Below, piece after piece: positions 6,245-15,214 of a stretch of 19,379 nucleotides of DNA. Below the pieces are notes generated by a model. It made no database searches. It was given only the letters and a program-made list of their open reading frames with translations, and was not told the origin of the DNA. Each line of letters opens with the position of its first letter. Positions within the stretch are counted from its first letter, which is position 1. Source of the stretch: Spirochaetaceae bacterium (GTDB lineage: Bacteria > Spirochaetota > Spirochaetia > Treponematales > Breznakiellaceae). A program made the position numbers and the translations under genes. Location: NCBI GenBank assembly GCA_031284645.1, contig JAITXS010000014.1:1-19379 (forward strand). Reading direction: 5' to 3'.

Positions 6245-7684
6245 GTGACAAAGCGTGATTTTCCCCGTATCCATTTTTACGACCAGGATTTTGTTGATAT
6301 TTACGACAAAACATGGGCTTGGGTACAGGATTGTTGGGATCGTGATGCGGAAAATTCCGCCATAGGCGGGAAATTTTTCTCTTATCCGGCAAGTCAATCA
6401 ATAAGTCAAATGGACGCTCTTTTTGCATCATTTTTCCTTGTCTATTCAAACCGGATTTTTCCGGCACACACAAGTTTGGATGTTTTTTATCAGCGCCAGG
6501 AAGAAAATGGGGCAATTCGCGCATCGTATAATATCCAAAGCGGCGAAGCGGAAAAAAGCCAGGACAATCCCGAAGGGGTTGGAATTCCGATTTTTTCATG
6601 GGCGGAGTTTAATCTCTATCATAAAGCAGCCAATAAAAAACGGATCAAAGAAGTTCTTCCGATTATTGATAAGTATAATGCATGGATTGACGCGACTTTT
6701 AAAGCGGAAAATGGTTTATACAAAGCTCCGTGGACAGCATCCGGTATGTGGAACGCACCGAGAGAGGGAACGGTGTATCCGATAGATTTTAACGCGATGA
6801 TGGCGATAAATGTGCTTTATATGTCTGCTATCGCCGAAATTTTGAACGATAAAGATACAAGTTTCCGCTATAAAAAGCAGTATTTTTCCCTTAAAACACG
6901 GATTAACAGCTTAATGTGGAATGCCGAAGACGGCTTTTATTATGATATTGACAAGAATGAAAAGCAAATAAAAGTAAAAACGCTCGCATCGTATTGGACT
7001 CTGCTTGCCGAACTTCCCAATGAGGATAAGGCAAGCCGACTTATCGAAAAACTGCAGGATCCGGTATTTTTTGGATCTTCCCATCCTTTTCCGTCTCTGG
7101 CGATAAATGAACCCGCTTTTTGCGAAAAAGGGGAGGCCTATCGGGGTTCCGTATTCCCGCACCTCACCTTTATGGTGGTTAAAGGTCTTGAGCGTTATCT
7201 CCGTTGGGACTTAGCCCGTGACTGCGCGATTCGTCATCTTTACTTTGTGCTTGATTCCATAAACAGCGAAAATAAAAAAACCGATGCCTGTCTTTACGAG
7301 GCCTATCTTCCTATGGGCGGCGGCCCCGCACTGCCTCCGCCTGATTTACCCGCCTCTCACGCGCCTTTCCCAAAGACTCAATACCTTGGTTTTGGTGCGC
7401 TTTCCACGATATGCCTTACGGTGGAGAATGTTATCGGGCTTACCATTTCTTTGCCCAGAAAAACTGTGGACTGGATTATCCCGAATCTTGAAATCATGGG
7501 GATTGAAAATCTTTCGCTTAAAAAAAACATGATTACGATTCTTTCGAATAAATCAGGACGCGGTTGGGAGATTCAGGTTGAAAGTGAAAAACTCTACTAT
7601 TTTACTATCAATATACTTGGCAAAAAGAAAAAAACGCTTCCCATACCTTCCGGAAAATGTTCACTGCTTATTGATAAACTCTAA
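6245..7684 (+). CDS. GH63/MGH1-like glycoside hydrolase family protein
   Basis: The product is 479 residues, starting at GTG with a weak ribosome site (AAGTAGG). There is no signal peptide, so it is cytoplasmic. The pattern is that of the (alpha/alpha)6-barrel proteins related to GH63, mannosylglycerate hydrolase and GH37 trehalase. Residues 74-95 give the LDVFYQRQEENGAIR step, 104-150 the DNPEGVGIPIFSWAEFNLYHKA segment, 165-185 SGMWNAPREGTVYPIDFNA, 298-317 YRGSVFPHLTFMVVKGLERY, and 350-386 LYEAYLP up to QYLGFGAL. In the relatives I recall, the third segment reads SGMDNSPR and its Asp is the catalytic acid; here that residue is Trp169. The candidate base Glu352 is kept. So it may act by an altered mechanism, be a binding protein, or belong to a subfamily with a different acid. 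The substrate is unknown. It is divergent from the aldolase gene and probably part of one sugar-use locus. Confidence 0.75.
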   Translation: MTKRDFPRIHFYDQDFVDIYDKTWAWVQDCWDRDAENSAIGGKFFSYPASQSISQMDALFASFFLVYSNRIFPAHTSLDVFYQRQEENGAIRASYNIQSGEAEKSQDNPEGVGIPIFSWAEFNLYHKAANKKRIKEVLPIIDKYNAWIDATFKAENGLYKAPWTASGMWNAPREGTVYPIDFNAMMAINVLYMSAIAEILNDKDTSFRYKKQYFSLKTRINSLMWNAEDGFYYDIDKNEKQIKVKTLASYWTLLAELPNEDKASRLIEKLQDPVFFGSSHPFPSLAINEPAFCEKGEAYRGSVFPHLTFMVVKGLERYLRWDLARDCAIRHLYFVLDSINSENKKTDACLYEAYLPMGGGPALPPPDLPASHAPFPKTQYLGFGALSTICLTVENVIGLTISLPRKTVDWIIPNLEIMGIENLSLKKNMITILSNKSGRGWEIQVESEKLYYFTINILGKKKKTLPIPSGKCSLLIDKL

Positions 7685-7686
7685 GT

Positions 7687-7726
7687 TTGAGCTCATCGGC
7701 TTTTGAGGAGAGGCCGATGAGCTCAA
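7687..7726. terminator. 14-bp perfect hairpin between convergent genes
   Basis: TTGAGCTCATCGGC (7687-7700) and GCCGATGAGCTCAA (7713-7726) pair perfectly across a 12-nt loop, starting 2 nt after the stop of the glycosidase-like gene. No T-tract follows on either strand. Placement between convergent genes favours a two-way terminator. Confidence 0.6.
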
Positions 7727-7787
7727 TATCTCCCGAAGCCTGTCTTTTGGAAAGATGTGCTATTGGGGCGGACGGCTCTATTCTCTA

Positions 7788-8726
7788 TTATACAAGCCCA
7801 AGGGTCGCAAGCATAATCGCTTTAATGGTGTGTTTCCTGTTTTCTGCTTCGTCCCATACACGACTGTTGGGGCCGTCGATAATTTCAGCACTTACTTCTT
7901 CTTCGCGTATCGCGGGGAGACAATGAAGGAATATACAATTTTTATTGCCGGTCTTTTCCATAAGATTTTTATTCACCTGATACGGCAGTAAGAGCTTCTC
8001 CCGTTCGACTTTAACGGCTTCTTCACCCATTGAGACCCATACATCGGTATAAACCGCATCGGCTCCTTTAACCGCATTGATATCGGAAGTCACCAGACAT
8101 TCAGCGCTGTTTGACTGAGAGAGACTGCCGCATTTTTCAAAAAGATCTTTATCCGGTTTAAGTTCCGGCGGTGTTATAATCGTAAAATTGATTCCGAGTT
8201 TTGCGGAAATGACCATCAAAGAATACGCGACATTATTCCTGCCGTCTCCGATAAAACACAGATGTTTCCCTGTACTATGCCCGAAATTCTCTTCGATTGT
8301 CATAACATCGGCTAAAACCTGTGTCGGATGATATGAATCGGTAAGTCCGTTATAAACCGGAACACCTGAGTAATTCACTAAATCATATAAGACACTCTGC
8401 TTGAATCCGCGAAATTCTATTGCGTCAAACATACGCCCAAGGACACAGGCCGTGTCTTTGACCGTCTCTTTTGCACCCAGCTGAATATCATCGGTAGAAA
8501 GAAAAACAGCATGTCCGCCTTCCTCGCCAATCGCTGTTTCAAACGCACAGCGCGTTCTTGTTGAGCGCTTTTCAAAAATAAGCGCGATAGTTTTACCGAT
8601 AAATCGCTGATGTATTTTCTTCTTTTCTTTTTTAACTTTTTTTGACAATTCCAACAAATAACGTATTTCCTCTGATGAATAATCAAGCCATGTTAAAAGC
8701 GATCGCCCTTTAAGATCAAGTTCCAT
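7788..8726 (-). CDS. argF: ornithine carbamoyltransferase
   Basis: The product is 312 residues. It joins carbamoyl phosphate and ornithine to give citrulline, or runs in reverse in the arginine deiminase pathway. The carbamoyl-phosphate site STRTR is at 55-59 and HPTQ at 133-136. The ornithine-loop motif HCLP is at 268-271, preceded by FL and followed by the expected VWDEAENRKHTIKAIMLATL end. Aspartate carbamoyltransferase is excluded by the FLHCLP motif. The start has GAGGGAG 6-7 nt upstream. No arc or arg neighbours are present, so whether it is the biosynthetic (argF) or catabolic (arcB) form cannot be settled; the symbol is provisional. Length is slightly short of the usual 310-335 but complete. 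Confidence 0.95.
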   Translation of the reverse strand: MELDLKGRSLLTWLDYSSEEIRYLLELSKKVKKEKKKIHQRFIGKTIALIFEKRSTRTRCAFETAIGEEGGHAVFLSTDDIQLGAKETVKDTACVLGRMFDAIEFRGFKQSVLYDLVNYSGVPVYNGLTDSYHPTQVLADVMTIEENFGHSTGKHLCFIGDGRNNVAYSLMVISAKLGINFTIITPPELKPDKDLFEKCGSLSQSNSAECLVTSDINAVKGADAVYTDVWVSMGEEAVKVEREKLLLPYQVNKNLMEKTGNKNCIFLHCLPAIREEEVSAEIIDGPNSRVWDEAENRKHTIKAIMLATLGLV

Positions 8727-8739
8727 ATATGCTCCCTCT

Positions 8740-8770
8740 ATTATAATAACACAAAATACTGTTTTGTCAA
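8740..8770 (-). promoter_or_regulatory. sigma-70 promoter of argF
   Basis: On the minus strand a perfect TTGACA (8770-8765) precedes TATTAT (8748-8743, spacing 16) and the overlapping TATAAT (8745-8740, spacing 19). The predicted leader is only about 10 nt before the ATG at 8726 and contains the ribosome site. Confidence 0.6.
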
Positions 8771-8883
8771 AGGGATGAAGCGAGTCCGGGCAACATTATT
8801 TTCTTTCTAAAATCTAAATACAACATTTCCGGATCCCTCCCCTCCCCTATCCTTGAACTTATCCGCTGTTTGTGTTAGCTTTT

Positions 8884-9849
8884 ATGAACGTTATGGAAAA
8901 TGAGTCGAACGCTCACCGCGCTATTTGTGCCCTTATCGAAGGGGCGGAAAAAATAATCAGGATTAGACGGGATTTTCTGGAATTGTTTACTGCCTGCATT
9001 CTGGCAAAAGGGCATGTTCTTCTTGAGGACAACCCGGGATGCGGTAAGACAAGTGTCGCGAAAACTTTTGCGGCACTTCTTGGCGATGAATCTTCTGTCC
9101 GCTTTAAGCGGATTCAGTTTACCCCGGACTTGCTTCCTTATGATATAACAGGAGTTGATGTTTTTGATCCTGAAAGCCGCTCATTCCGTTTTGTGCCCGG
9201 CCCGGTGCTTTCCAATGTTGTTCTTGCCGATGAGATTAACAGAACGAGTCCCAAGGTACAATCCGCTCTGCTTGAAGTGATGGCTGAGAGGCAGGTTACG
9301 ATAGGGAACAGCAGCCATAAAACGCCGAAGCCGTTTTTTGTTATTGCAACGCAGAATCCTATTGAAAGCGAAGGGACTTTCCCCCTTCCCGCAGCTCAGC
9401 TTGATCGCTTTATGATAAAATTATCCTTGGGGTATCCCGAGCGTGATGCAGAAATCTCTATTTTAAATGATAACCCTGCTGAAAACGCATTGCTAAAACT
9501 GAAGCCCGTAATCTCCGTTGATGCATTTCTTGCCTTGCAAGATGCAGTTGATCACATTTTTTGTCATCCTCTTTTAAAAGAGGCAATTGTTGATATTGTC
9601 CGCGAAACACGAACAGAAAGAACCTTTGTACTCGGTGCATCTCCCCGCGCAGCGCTTCATCTGCTTTCGCTCTCTCAAGCGCTTGCACTGGTTAGAGGAC
9701 GCAGCTATGTCATAGACGAGGATATTGTAAACCTTGCCGGACCCGCGCTTGCACATCGGCTGAAAATCCGGGATGCAAAAAGTGATGTTTCAAAAATGAT
9801 AAGGGAGCTTGCCCTTGAGAAAATCGGCAGGATCAAAAACCTTTCCTAA
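8884..9849 (+). CDS. MoxR-family AAA+ ATPase
   Basis: The product is about 321 residues. It is a chaperone-type ATPase of the MoxR family, usually encoded with DUF58 and transglutaminase or VWA proteins and thought to help assemble or activate them. Walker A is NPGCGKTS and Walker B is NVVLADE, followed by INRTSPKVQSALLEVMAERQVTIG, the MoxR sensor region, and FFVIATQNPIESEGTFPLPAAQLDRF. Candidate starts are GTG 8872, ATG 8884 and ATG 8893; none has a clear ribosome site, and 8884 is chosen only as the first ATG. The 3' end overlaps the next gene by 35 nt, indicating translational coupling. There is no membrane segment; it is cytoplasmic. Confidence 0.93.
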   Translation: MNVMENESNAHRAICALIEGAEKIIRIRRDFLELFTACILAKGHVLLEDNPGCGKTSVAKTFAALLGDESSVRFKRIQFTPDLLPYDITGVDVFDPESRSFRFVPGPVLSNVVLADEINRTSPKVQSALLEVMAERQVTIGNSSHKTPKPFFVIATQNPIESEGTFPLPAAQLDRFMIKLSLGYPERDAEISILNDNPAENALLKLKPVISVDAFLALQDAVDHIFCHPLLKEAIVDIVRETRTERTFVLGASPRAALHLLSLSQALALVRGRSYVIDEDIVNLAGPALAHRLKIRDAKSDVSKMIRELALEKIGRIKNLS

Positions 9850-11161
9850 ATTTTCACAACAGATTCTTCCGATTCCGCGTTTTTCAGGAATTCTTGTTTT
9901 GTGTTTAAGCGTCTTGGCTTTTATTATCGGGGATGCACGTAAAGAAATCATTTTAACCGTGACTGCCGTGATATTAGCCCTTACCCTTGTATACACTTTT
10001 CTTGCGGTACTCTGTCTCTCTATTCTTCACGGAAAGAGCTTCCGCACTATAAGCACGAGTGTTATTCCGGAAAAAATCAGGGCAGGAGGGAGCGCATCCC
10101 TGTTTATAAACGGCATGAACCGGACTTCAAAAAAATATTTTTTTATCGAACTTCCGGCGATTGTAATCCGGTTCACCCTGTGTCTTGAAACAAAAGATCA
10201 TAAAAAAATCAAGCTGATTTTCCCCCGTGATATTTTTTTATGCAGCGGGGAATCCCGGGGATCTTTTTTTACTGTTCCGCTTCGGGGAGTCTACTACGGG
10301 ATATATGATTACATAATCATCTCGGATCTATTTGGCTTTTTTTATTTTTCGTTTAAGATACCATCTGAAAGCGGCGGTCGTTTATTTGTCTCTCCGGCTT
10401 TGAGTCAAGAGGCAATTCCGCTTACAGGCTTTTCAGGCGGCGTGATACAACAGGAAGAAAAAAGCTTTGTCAGAACTGATGATCTGCTTGAGCAGCGTCC
10501 GTATATCCCGGGTGATGATCCGCGCCGTATTAACTGGAAGCTTTACGGTCATCTAGGGAATCTTTTTGTCCGCGAAGAAAACCGGGAACCGCCGCCTCAT
10601 TCAATTTTTGCGGTTTTGATCTGCGGCGAAGTTGACGGAGCTTTATATTCGTTTTCGCCGAACAGGGATAATAAAGAAAGCGAATATAGACCGCCTTCCC
10701 GCGCTGCCGCCGCGCTTGACCTCCTGTGTGAAGTCGTACTTGCCACAACAGTGCGGTATATACAAGAGGGCGTCAGCGTGCTTTGTGGTGTGAACGGAAG
10801 TGTGATGCATGGCTGCGGACTTGAGGATATCACAAAAACATTAAGTCTGCCTTTTGCGTTTTCAAAAAAAGAATTTGCAAACGGCTGCCTGGATTTACCC
10901 CTTGATTGCAATGAAAAAAACATTGTGATTTTTGCGCTTCCTCATTTAAGCGGCGGAGAACACGCACATACAAATCACGCTATCGACAGATTTTTACTCA
11001 AAAGAAACATCACACAAAAAGTCCGTATATTATTTTTATATCATGACGAAAAAGATAGCGGCGGTGGGGATTATAATTGGAAATTAGCACAAAGCGCGGA
11101 AAAATGCGCGATACAGTATTCCCGACAGGAGAATGTTCATGCACAAGCAGTTAAAATATAA
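9815..11161 (+). CDS. DUF58 membrane-anchored protein
   Basis: The product is 448 residues. Two hydrophobic helices near the N-terminus (about 25-40 and 48-72) are followed by a long soluble region. The DUF58 signature YIPGDDPRRINWKLYGHLGNLFVREENRE starts near residue 230. DUF58 proteins have a VWA-like fold and sit with MoxR ATPases. Two TTG codons could start it, 9809 and 9815. The ribosome site AGGGAG (9802-9807) lies 7 nt before the second but only 1 nt before the first, so 9815 is preferred. It overlaps moxR by 35 nt and the next gene by 23 nt. An alternative start further downstream would remove the first helix and is unlikely. The exact role is unknown; a partner of the transglutaminase is inferred from context. 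Confidence 0.88.
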   Translation: MRKSAGSKTFPKFSQQILPIPRFSGILVLCLSVLAFIIGDARKEIILTVTAVILALTLVYTFLAVLCLSILHGKSFRTISTSVIPEKIRAGGSASLFINGMNRTSKKYFFIELPAIVIRFTLCLETKDHKKIKLIFPRDIFLCSGESRGSFFTVPLRGVYYGIYDYIIISDLFGFFYFSFKIPSESGGRLFVSPALSQEAIPLTGFSGGVIQQEEKSFVRTDDLLEQRPYIPGDDPRRINWKLYGHLGNLFVREENREPPPHSIFAVLICGEVDGALYSFSPNRDNKESEYRPPSRAAAALDLLCEVVLATTVRYIQEGVSVLCGVNGSVMHGCGLEDITKTLSLPFAFSKKEFANGCLDLPLDCNEKNIVIFALPHLSGGEHAHTNHAIDRFLLKRNITQKVRILFLYHDEKDSGGGDYNWKLAQSAEKCAIQYSRQENVHAQAVKI

Positions 11162-14100
11162 ATACCGAGAAAAACATCCTCTTGCCATGATTCTCCGCTC
11201 TCTTGCGCTTTTCGGGATTCTCTTTCAATTTCATCTTTTCGCCGGTGCCGAGCTCAGCGATGCTCCTGTCTATATCGCAGCCATATTCTGCGCTGTGATC
11301 TCTGCTTCAGCTTTGGCCTTAAAACACAATACAATCAAAACATTTCCCGCACTGATTATTTTAATCCTGATTCCTTTTGCCGCACGTTTTTTTATTGCCA
11401 TGCCGCGTTATTTTGCCGGTGATAATTTAAGTCTTATTATTCCTCTGGACTCCCTGCTGTTAAATTATGACCGCAATAATTTTATTTCTCTTTTGCCGTT
11501 TTATTATGCGGCAATAAGCTGCTTTTTTGCGGCAAAAGATTCGAAACTGCTGCGCCTGTCCGTATTTCTTGATTGCACTCTCATTATTATAAGTTTTTCT
11601 ATTGCAAAGAGCGCCGATATAGCTTTGTATCGGCTCCCGCTTGTCCGTATCAGTCTCTTTGCGTTTTTTTTATTTTTAGAACTCTCCGCATTGATCTTGT
11701 GTGTTCCTGAAAATACGTATGTCGGAAAGAAAGAAAAGGCACGATCTTTTGCCCTGCTTGTAAGCTTAACGCTTATCTCGGGAGTGCTTTTGCTCGTGCG
11801 TGTTCAAAACCCTGCTTTAGCCGGCGGCGGAGGTGATGGGAACAGCTTGATGCAGGCAAAGCTCTTTAATTTTGACATGACGCCTTTTCTTAAATTACAA
11901 AATGAAATTTCAATGAACGATGATTTAGTCTTTATTGTAAAACGGGAGGGCGATTCAAGCGGACTCGAAAGCGTTGAAGATCGTCATATATACACGCGCC
12001 GTTTTATCTTATCGGAGTATAACAGCGAGGATACAAAAGGAAAGGCTGCGGGCTTTACCCGAAGCGAAACTACAGACGAACAAAGTCAGCGAGCGCTTCT
12101 TGCCGCCGGAGAACTTTCCTTTCAAACACAAATAACGGAACAATATAAAGCGCGGGAACTTTTAAAACAGGAATACTATCTGGTCAATATAGATTCAGCC
12201 GCTTTTCTTGCGATGAATGATCCTGTCCGCGCTATCCCTTTTGAGAATTATGACTCTTCATCGTTTAAAGCAGTCTATGCTGTTGACAGTTTTGTCTCAA
12301 ACGCAAACGGCGCGGAACTCTATCACGTTGCTGAGAAGTATAAAAATGACAGTTTTCTTGGCCTCAGTGAGGGTGAATTCAATTGGTATACTGATTACGC
12401 AAACGGAAAAAGCGGGATGACAAATACAGAACGAAAAATAAAAGAGCTTGCGGAACAGCTTTCTGTTGACACAGATAATTATTTTGAAAAAACACTGAAT
12501 CTTGTCTTATACCTGAGTGAGGGTGATTTTCGTTATAGTCTAAAACCGGGCATTGCCCCTGACGGGGATCAATTGTCGTATTTTTTATTTGACGCTAAAA
12601 AAGGATACTGCTCGTATTTTGCCTTTGCCTGTGCCCTGATGCTGCGTTCTTTAAAGATTCCCAGCCGTGTTGCCGTCGGGTTTTACCTTGACCCTGAAAG
12701 TGAAAAATTAGGTTTTTCACCGGTTCTTTCCAGTATGGCCCATGCATGGGTTGAAGTTTGGTTCCCCGAATACGGCTGGATTGGGTTTGATCCGACATCA
12801 AGGGAAATGGCGGCAGGCGAAGAATATACGCTGTCTACGGGTGTATCCCCGGATGTTTTTGAAAAATTGATAAAAAACATTCTTGATAATCACCATAAAC
12901 TTACGGCAAAGCCTGCGCTCAGCGAAGAAGAAGAAAAAACCTCCTCCGCTGCGATGCAAAAAACCATAAAGGCGATCAAATCTTTTTCCGGACCCGTGAT
13001 TTTATTTCTTATTCTTCTTGTTATACTCTTGTCTTATTTTAGATACCGCCTTTTGGCCTCTTTTACTAAAAACCCGCGCCGTGCGGCAATCTTGCTCTGG
13101 AAAGATATAACTCTTCGTCTTGCAATAAAAGACTTTAAAAAAGAGCAAAAGCAAAGTGAAGGCGAATGGATATTATCATTATCTATAACAGGAAAAGAAC
13201 TTCTGTTATTATTATACGAAAATACATCCAAAGCCCGATATGCAGAGGAATATAATACAGATGACTATAAGACTTTTCTTACTTCCTATAAATTATTTTC
13301 CAAAAATTATTCGTTATTTAAAAAAATCAAAACAAACATAACAGCGGCGGTATTGATATTGTCCTGTGTATTTTTTATGGTAAACGACAGGGCGGCAGGA
13401 CAGGACAGCGCTCTTTATGCCGATGAACTTTATCTTGAAGCACAAAATTCCATTGACAATGAACACTGGGAACGCTCCATTGACATATTAAACAAGGGCA
13501 AGCAGTTATACCCTGCTGATTACCGATTCCCGTTCCTGCTTGGCAGTATTTATTTCAATCATGAATTATACAAGCTGGCTAAAGCTGAGTATATTGAGGC
13601 CCAAACATTGCTCCCGTATGATGAAGAGCTTTTAATGAATTTAGCTCTTGTTACGGGAAGTTTAAACGAATACGATCAGTCAAGTATGTATTATGAAAAT
13701 CTTATGGCGCTTGATCCTTCTAATGTTGATATACGGACTGAATTAGCATGGATGTATTTTAAACTTCACCGGCCGGAAGATGGTGAACAATTATTGCTTT
13801 CGACAATTGATGAATACGGCCTGTCACTGCGTCCTGCGATGATATTGGCCATTATATATTCTGATATGTTAAACTACGATGAATCAAAACAATGGTATGA
13901 ATATGCCGTATCCCTGGCAAATACATTTATACTACAATTTTCTTCTTCTGTTGTTTATTATAATTATGCGATCCTGGAAAGCAGATTTTACCGCTACGAG
14001 GAGGCTTTTAATCTGGCTGAATCCTCGCTGCGTATGGCGGAGAGGGACTCTGGACACATTGCAAAAGGCGAACTCTACCTGCGCCGTCTTGATTTTTCAA

Positions 14101-15116
14101 ACGCCTTTAGTGAATATCAAAAAGCCTATGAGCTTGATAAACGTTCCCCGATCCCGAAGCTCTCGCTCGCTCAAACCTTTCTTATCTCAGGACGGCTTGA
14201 AGAAGCGCGGCTTTATGCCGAAGATTGCAAGAATATTACAAATCATTCATGGATGATGAATTTCGGCATTGATCCGGCTCAGTTTAAAAAAGAGCTTAAC
14301 GATATTCTGTATCAAACATATCTTGGCCTTTATTATGAGGAGAAAAACAAGGCGCACGCTACTATAAAAGAGAGCTTGATTTCTTTTATAAACACTATCA
14401 AGTATACATGGAAATATCAATCTCATAAAAAATTATTTGAACGCTATTCACTGGAGAGCGCTCAATCATACTCTATAAACGAAGCCGGGGGGCAGTATTT
14501 AGAAGCCTTATTAAACTATTACAAGGCATTTTCCTCGTATAAAAACCGCGCCTCCTCTTATTTAAATAAAGCCGAAATCTACGAGACAGAAATAATTCCC
14601 GCTTCGCGCATCTTGTATATGTTTGAGCGGGGGCAGCTTTTAAAAAACGAGGAGATGCTCAGGAGCGCACTTGTAATTTCCGATAAAATCTGGGAACGTG
14701 ATATAATATGCGAAACAAACAAAGAGCTGTATAAGATCGCAAAAAGAGAGGGCAAAGACGAGAGCGCGTATGCTGCCGCAGAGATTCTGTATACGCTAAA
14801 CCCCGGAGCTTTTCGACAGGCGGGTATAAAACTTCCCGTGCTCTTTGATATTAACGCAGGAAGCATCGGTGTAAATAAAAAAATTGAAAGATTTTTGCTC
14901 AAAGCCGGTTTTGAAAAAAGCCATGAGAAGAAGGCTCAGAGCCGATGGACTTTAGCCGTAAATTTGGAGGCAAACGGACAAGCGCTCTGTCTTCTTGTTG
15001 ATAGAACAAACGGAGCAGCTCTCGTGCGAAGAAGTCTTAGACTTGAATCGTTTTCAAACGAAGAACTCGCTGCATTTGCCAATGAATTATCGACCGCAGT
15101 GTTTTCTGTAAGATAA
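11139..15116 (+). CDS. membrane transglutaminase-like protein fused to a TPR region
   Basis: The product is 1325 residues. About seven membrane helices lie in residues 14-220, as in TgpA/DUF3488 proteins. A transglutaminase core follows with the triad Cys491 (KGYCSYFAFA), His535 (MAHAWVEVW) and Asp551 (WIGFDPTSRE). Another helix lies at about 618-638, then a charged region to 730 and a further helix at about 733-750. Residues 760-1060 hold several TPR-like units (for example PADYRFPFLLGSIYFNHELYKLAKAEYIEA). Residues 1240-1325 form a small alpha/beta end domain I do not recognise. If the N-terminus is inside, both the transglutaminase and TPR parts face the periplasm. The ribosome site AGGAG (11127-11131) is 7 nt before ATG 11139 but 1 nt before ATG 11133, so 11139 is chosen. 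The substrate is unknown; peptide or cell-wall protein cross-linking or hydrolysis is possible. Confidence 0.88.
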   Translation: MHKQLKYKYREKHPLAMILRSLALFGILFQFHLFAGAELSDAPVYIAAIFCAVISASALALKHNTIKTFPALIILILIPFAARFFIAMPRYFAGDNLSLIIPLDSLLLNYDRNNFISLLPFYYAAISCFFAAKDSKLLRLSVFLDCTLIIISFSIAKSADIALYRLPLVRISLFAFFLFLELSALILCVPENTYVGKKEKARSFALLVSLTLISGVLLLVRVQNPALAGGGGDGNSLMQAKLFNFDMTPFLKLQNEISMNDDLVFIVKREGDSSGLESVEDRHIYTRRFILSEYNSEDTKGKAAGFTRSETTDEQSQRALLAAGELSFQTQITEQYKARELLKQEYYLVNIDSAAFLAMNDPVRAIPFENYDSSSFKAVYAVDSFVSNANGAELYHVAEKYKNDSFLGLSEGEFNWYTDYANGKSGMTNTERKIKELAEQLSVDTDNYFEKTLNLVLYLSEGDFRYSLKPGIAPDGDQLSYFLFDAKKGYCSYFAFACALMLRSLKIPSRVAVGFYLDPESEKLGFSPVLSSMAHAWVEVWFPEYGWIGFDPTSREMAAGEEYTLSTGVSPDVFEKLIKNILDNHHKLTAKPALSEEEEKTSSAAMQKTIKAIKSFSGPVILFLILLVILLSYFRYRLLASFTKNPRRAAILLWKDITLRLAIKDFKKEQKQSEGEWILSLSITGKELLLLLYENTSKARYAEEYNTDDYKTFLTSYKLFSKNYSLFKKIKTNITAAVLILSCVFFMVNDRAAGQDSALYADELYLEAQNSIDNEHWERSIDILNKGKQLYPADYRFPFLLGSIYFNHELYKLAKAEYIEAQTLLPYDEELLMNLALVTGSLNEYDQSSMYYENLMALDPSNVDIRTELAWMYFKLHRPEDGEQLLLSTIDEYGLSLRPAMILAIIYSDMLNYDESKQWYEYAVSLANTFILQFSSSVVYYNYAILESRFYRYEEAFNLAESSLRMAERDSGHIAKGELYLRRLDFSNAFSEYQKAYELDKRSPIPKLSLAQTFLISGRLEEARLYAEDCKNITNHSWMMNFGIDPAQFKKELNDILYQTYLGLYYEEKNKAHATIKESLISFINTIKYTWKYQSHKKLFERYSLESAQSYSINEAGGQYLEALLNYYKAFSSYKNRASSYLNKAEIYETEIIPASRILYMFERGQLLKNEEMLRSALVISDKIWERDIICETNKELYKIAKREGKDESAYAAAEILYTLNPGAFRQAGIKLPVLFDINAGSIGVNKKIERFLLKAGFEKSHEKKAQSRWTLAVNLEANGQALCLLVDRTNGAALVRRSLRLESFSNEELAAFANELSTAVFSVR

Positions 15117-15214
15117 AAAGATCGGTAAGAGGAGAAGAGCGCGGCAGATCTCATGGAAAAATTTTGCGATTTTGATAAAATTCTGTGCAATCAAAAAAAA
15201 TATGGAGGAAAATG

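Noticed and set aside
8808..8835. Possible fourth sigma-28-like box before moxR (TAAA-N16-TCCGGATC)
   Set aside because: The -10 box departs from CCGATA by an inserted G and lacks the T-run, so it does not reach the standard of the other three.
8835..8847. C-rich run upstream of moxR as a minus-strand G-quadruplex
   Set aside because: Only three runs of three or more C are present, so the canonical four-run rule is not met.
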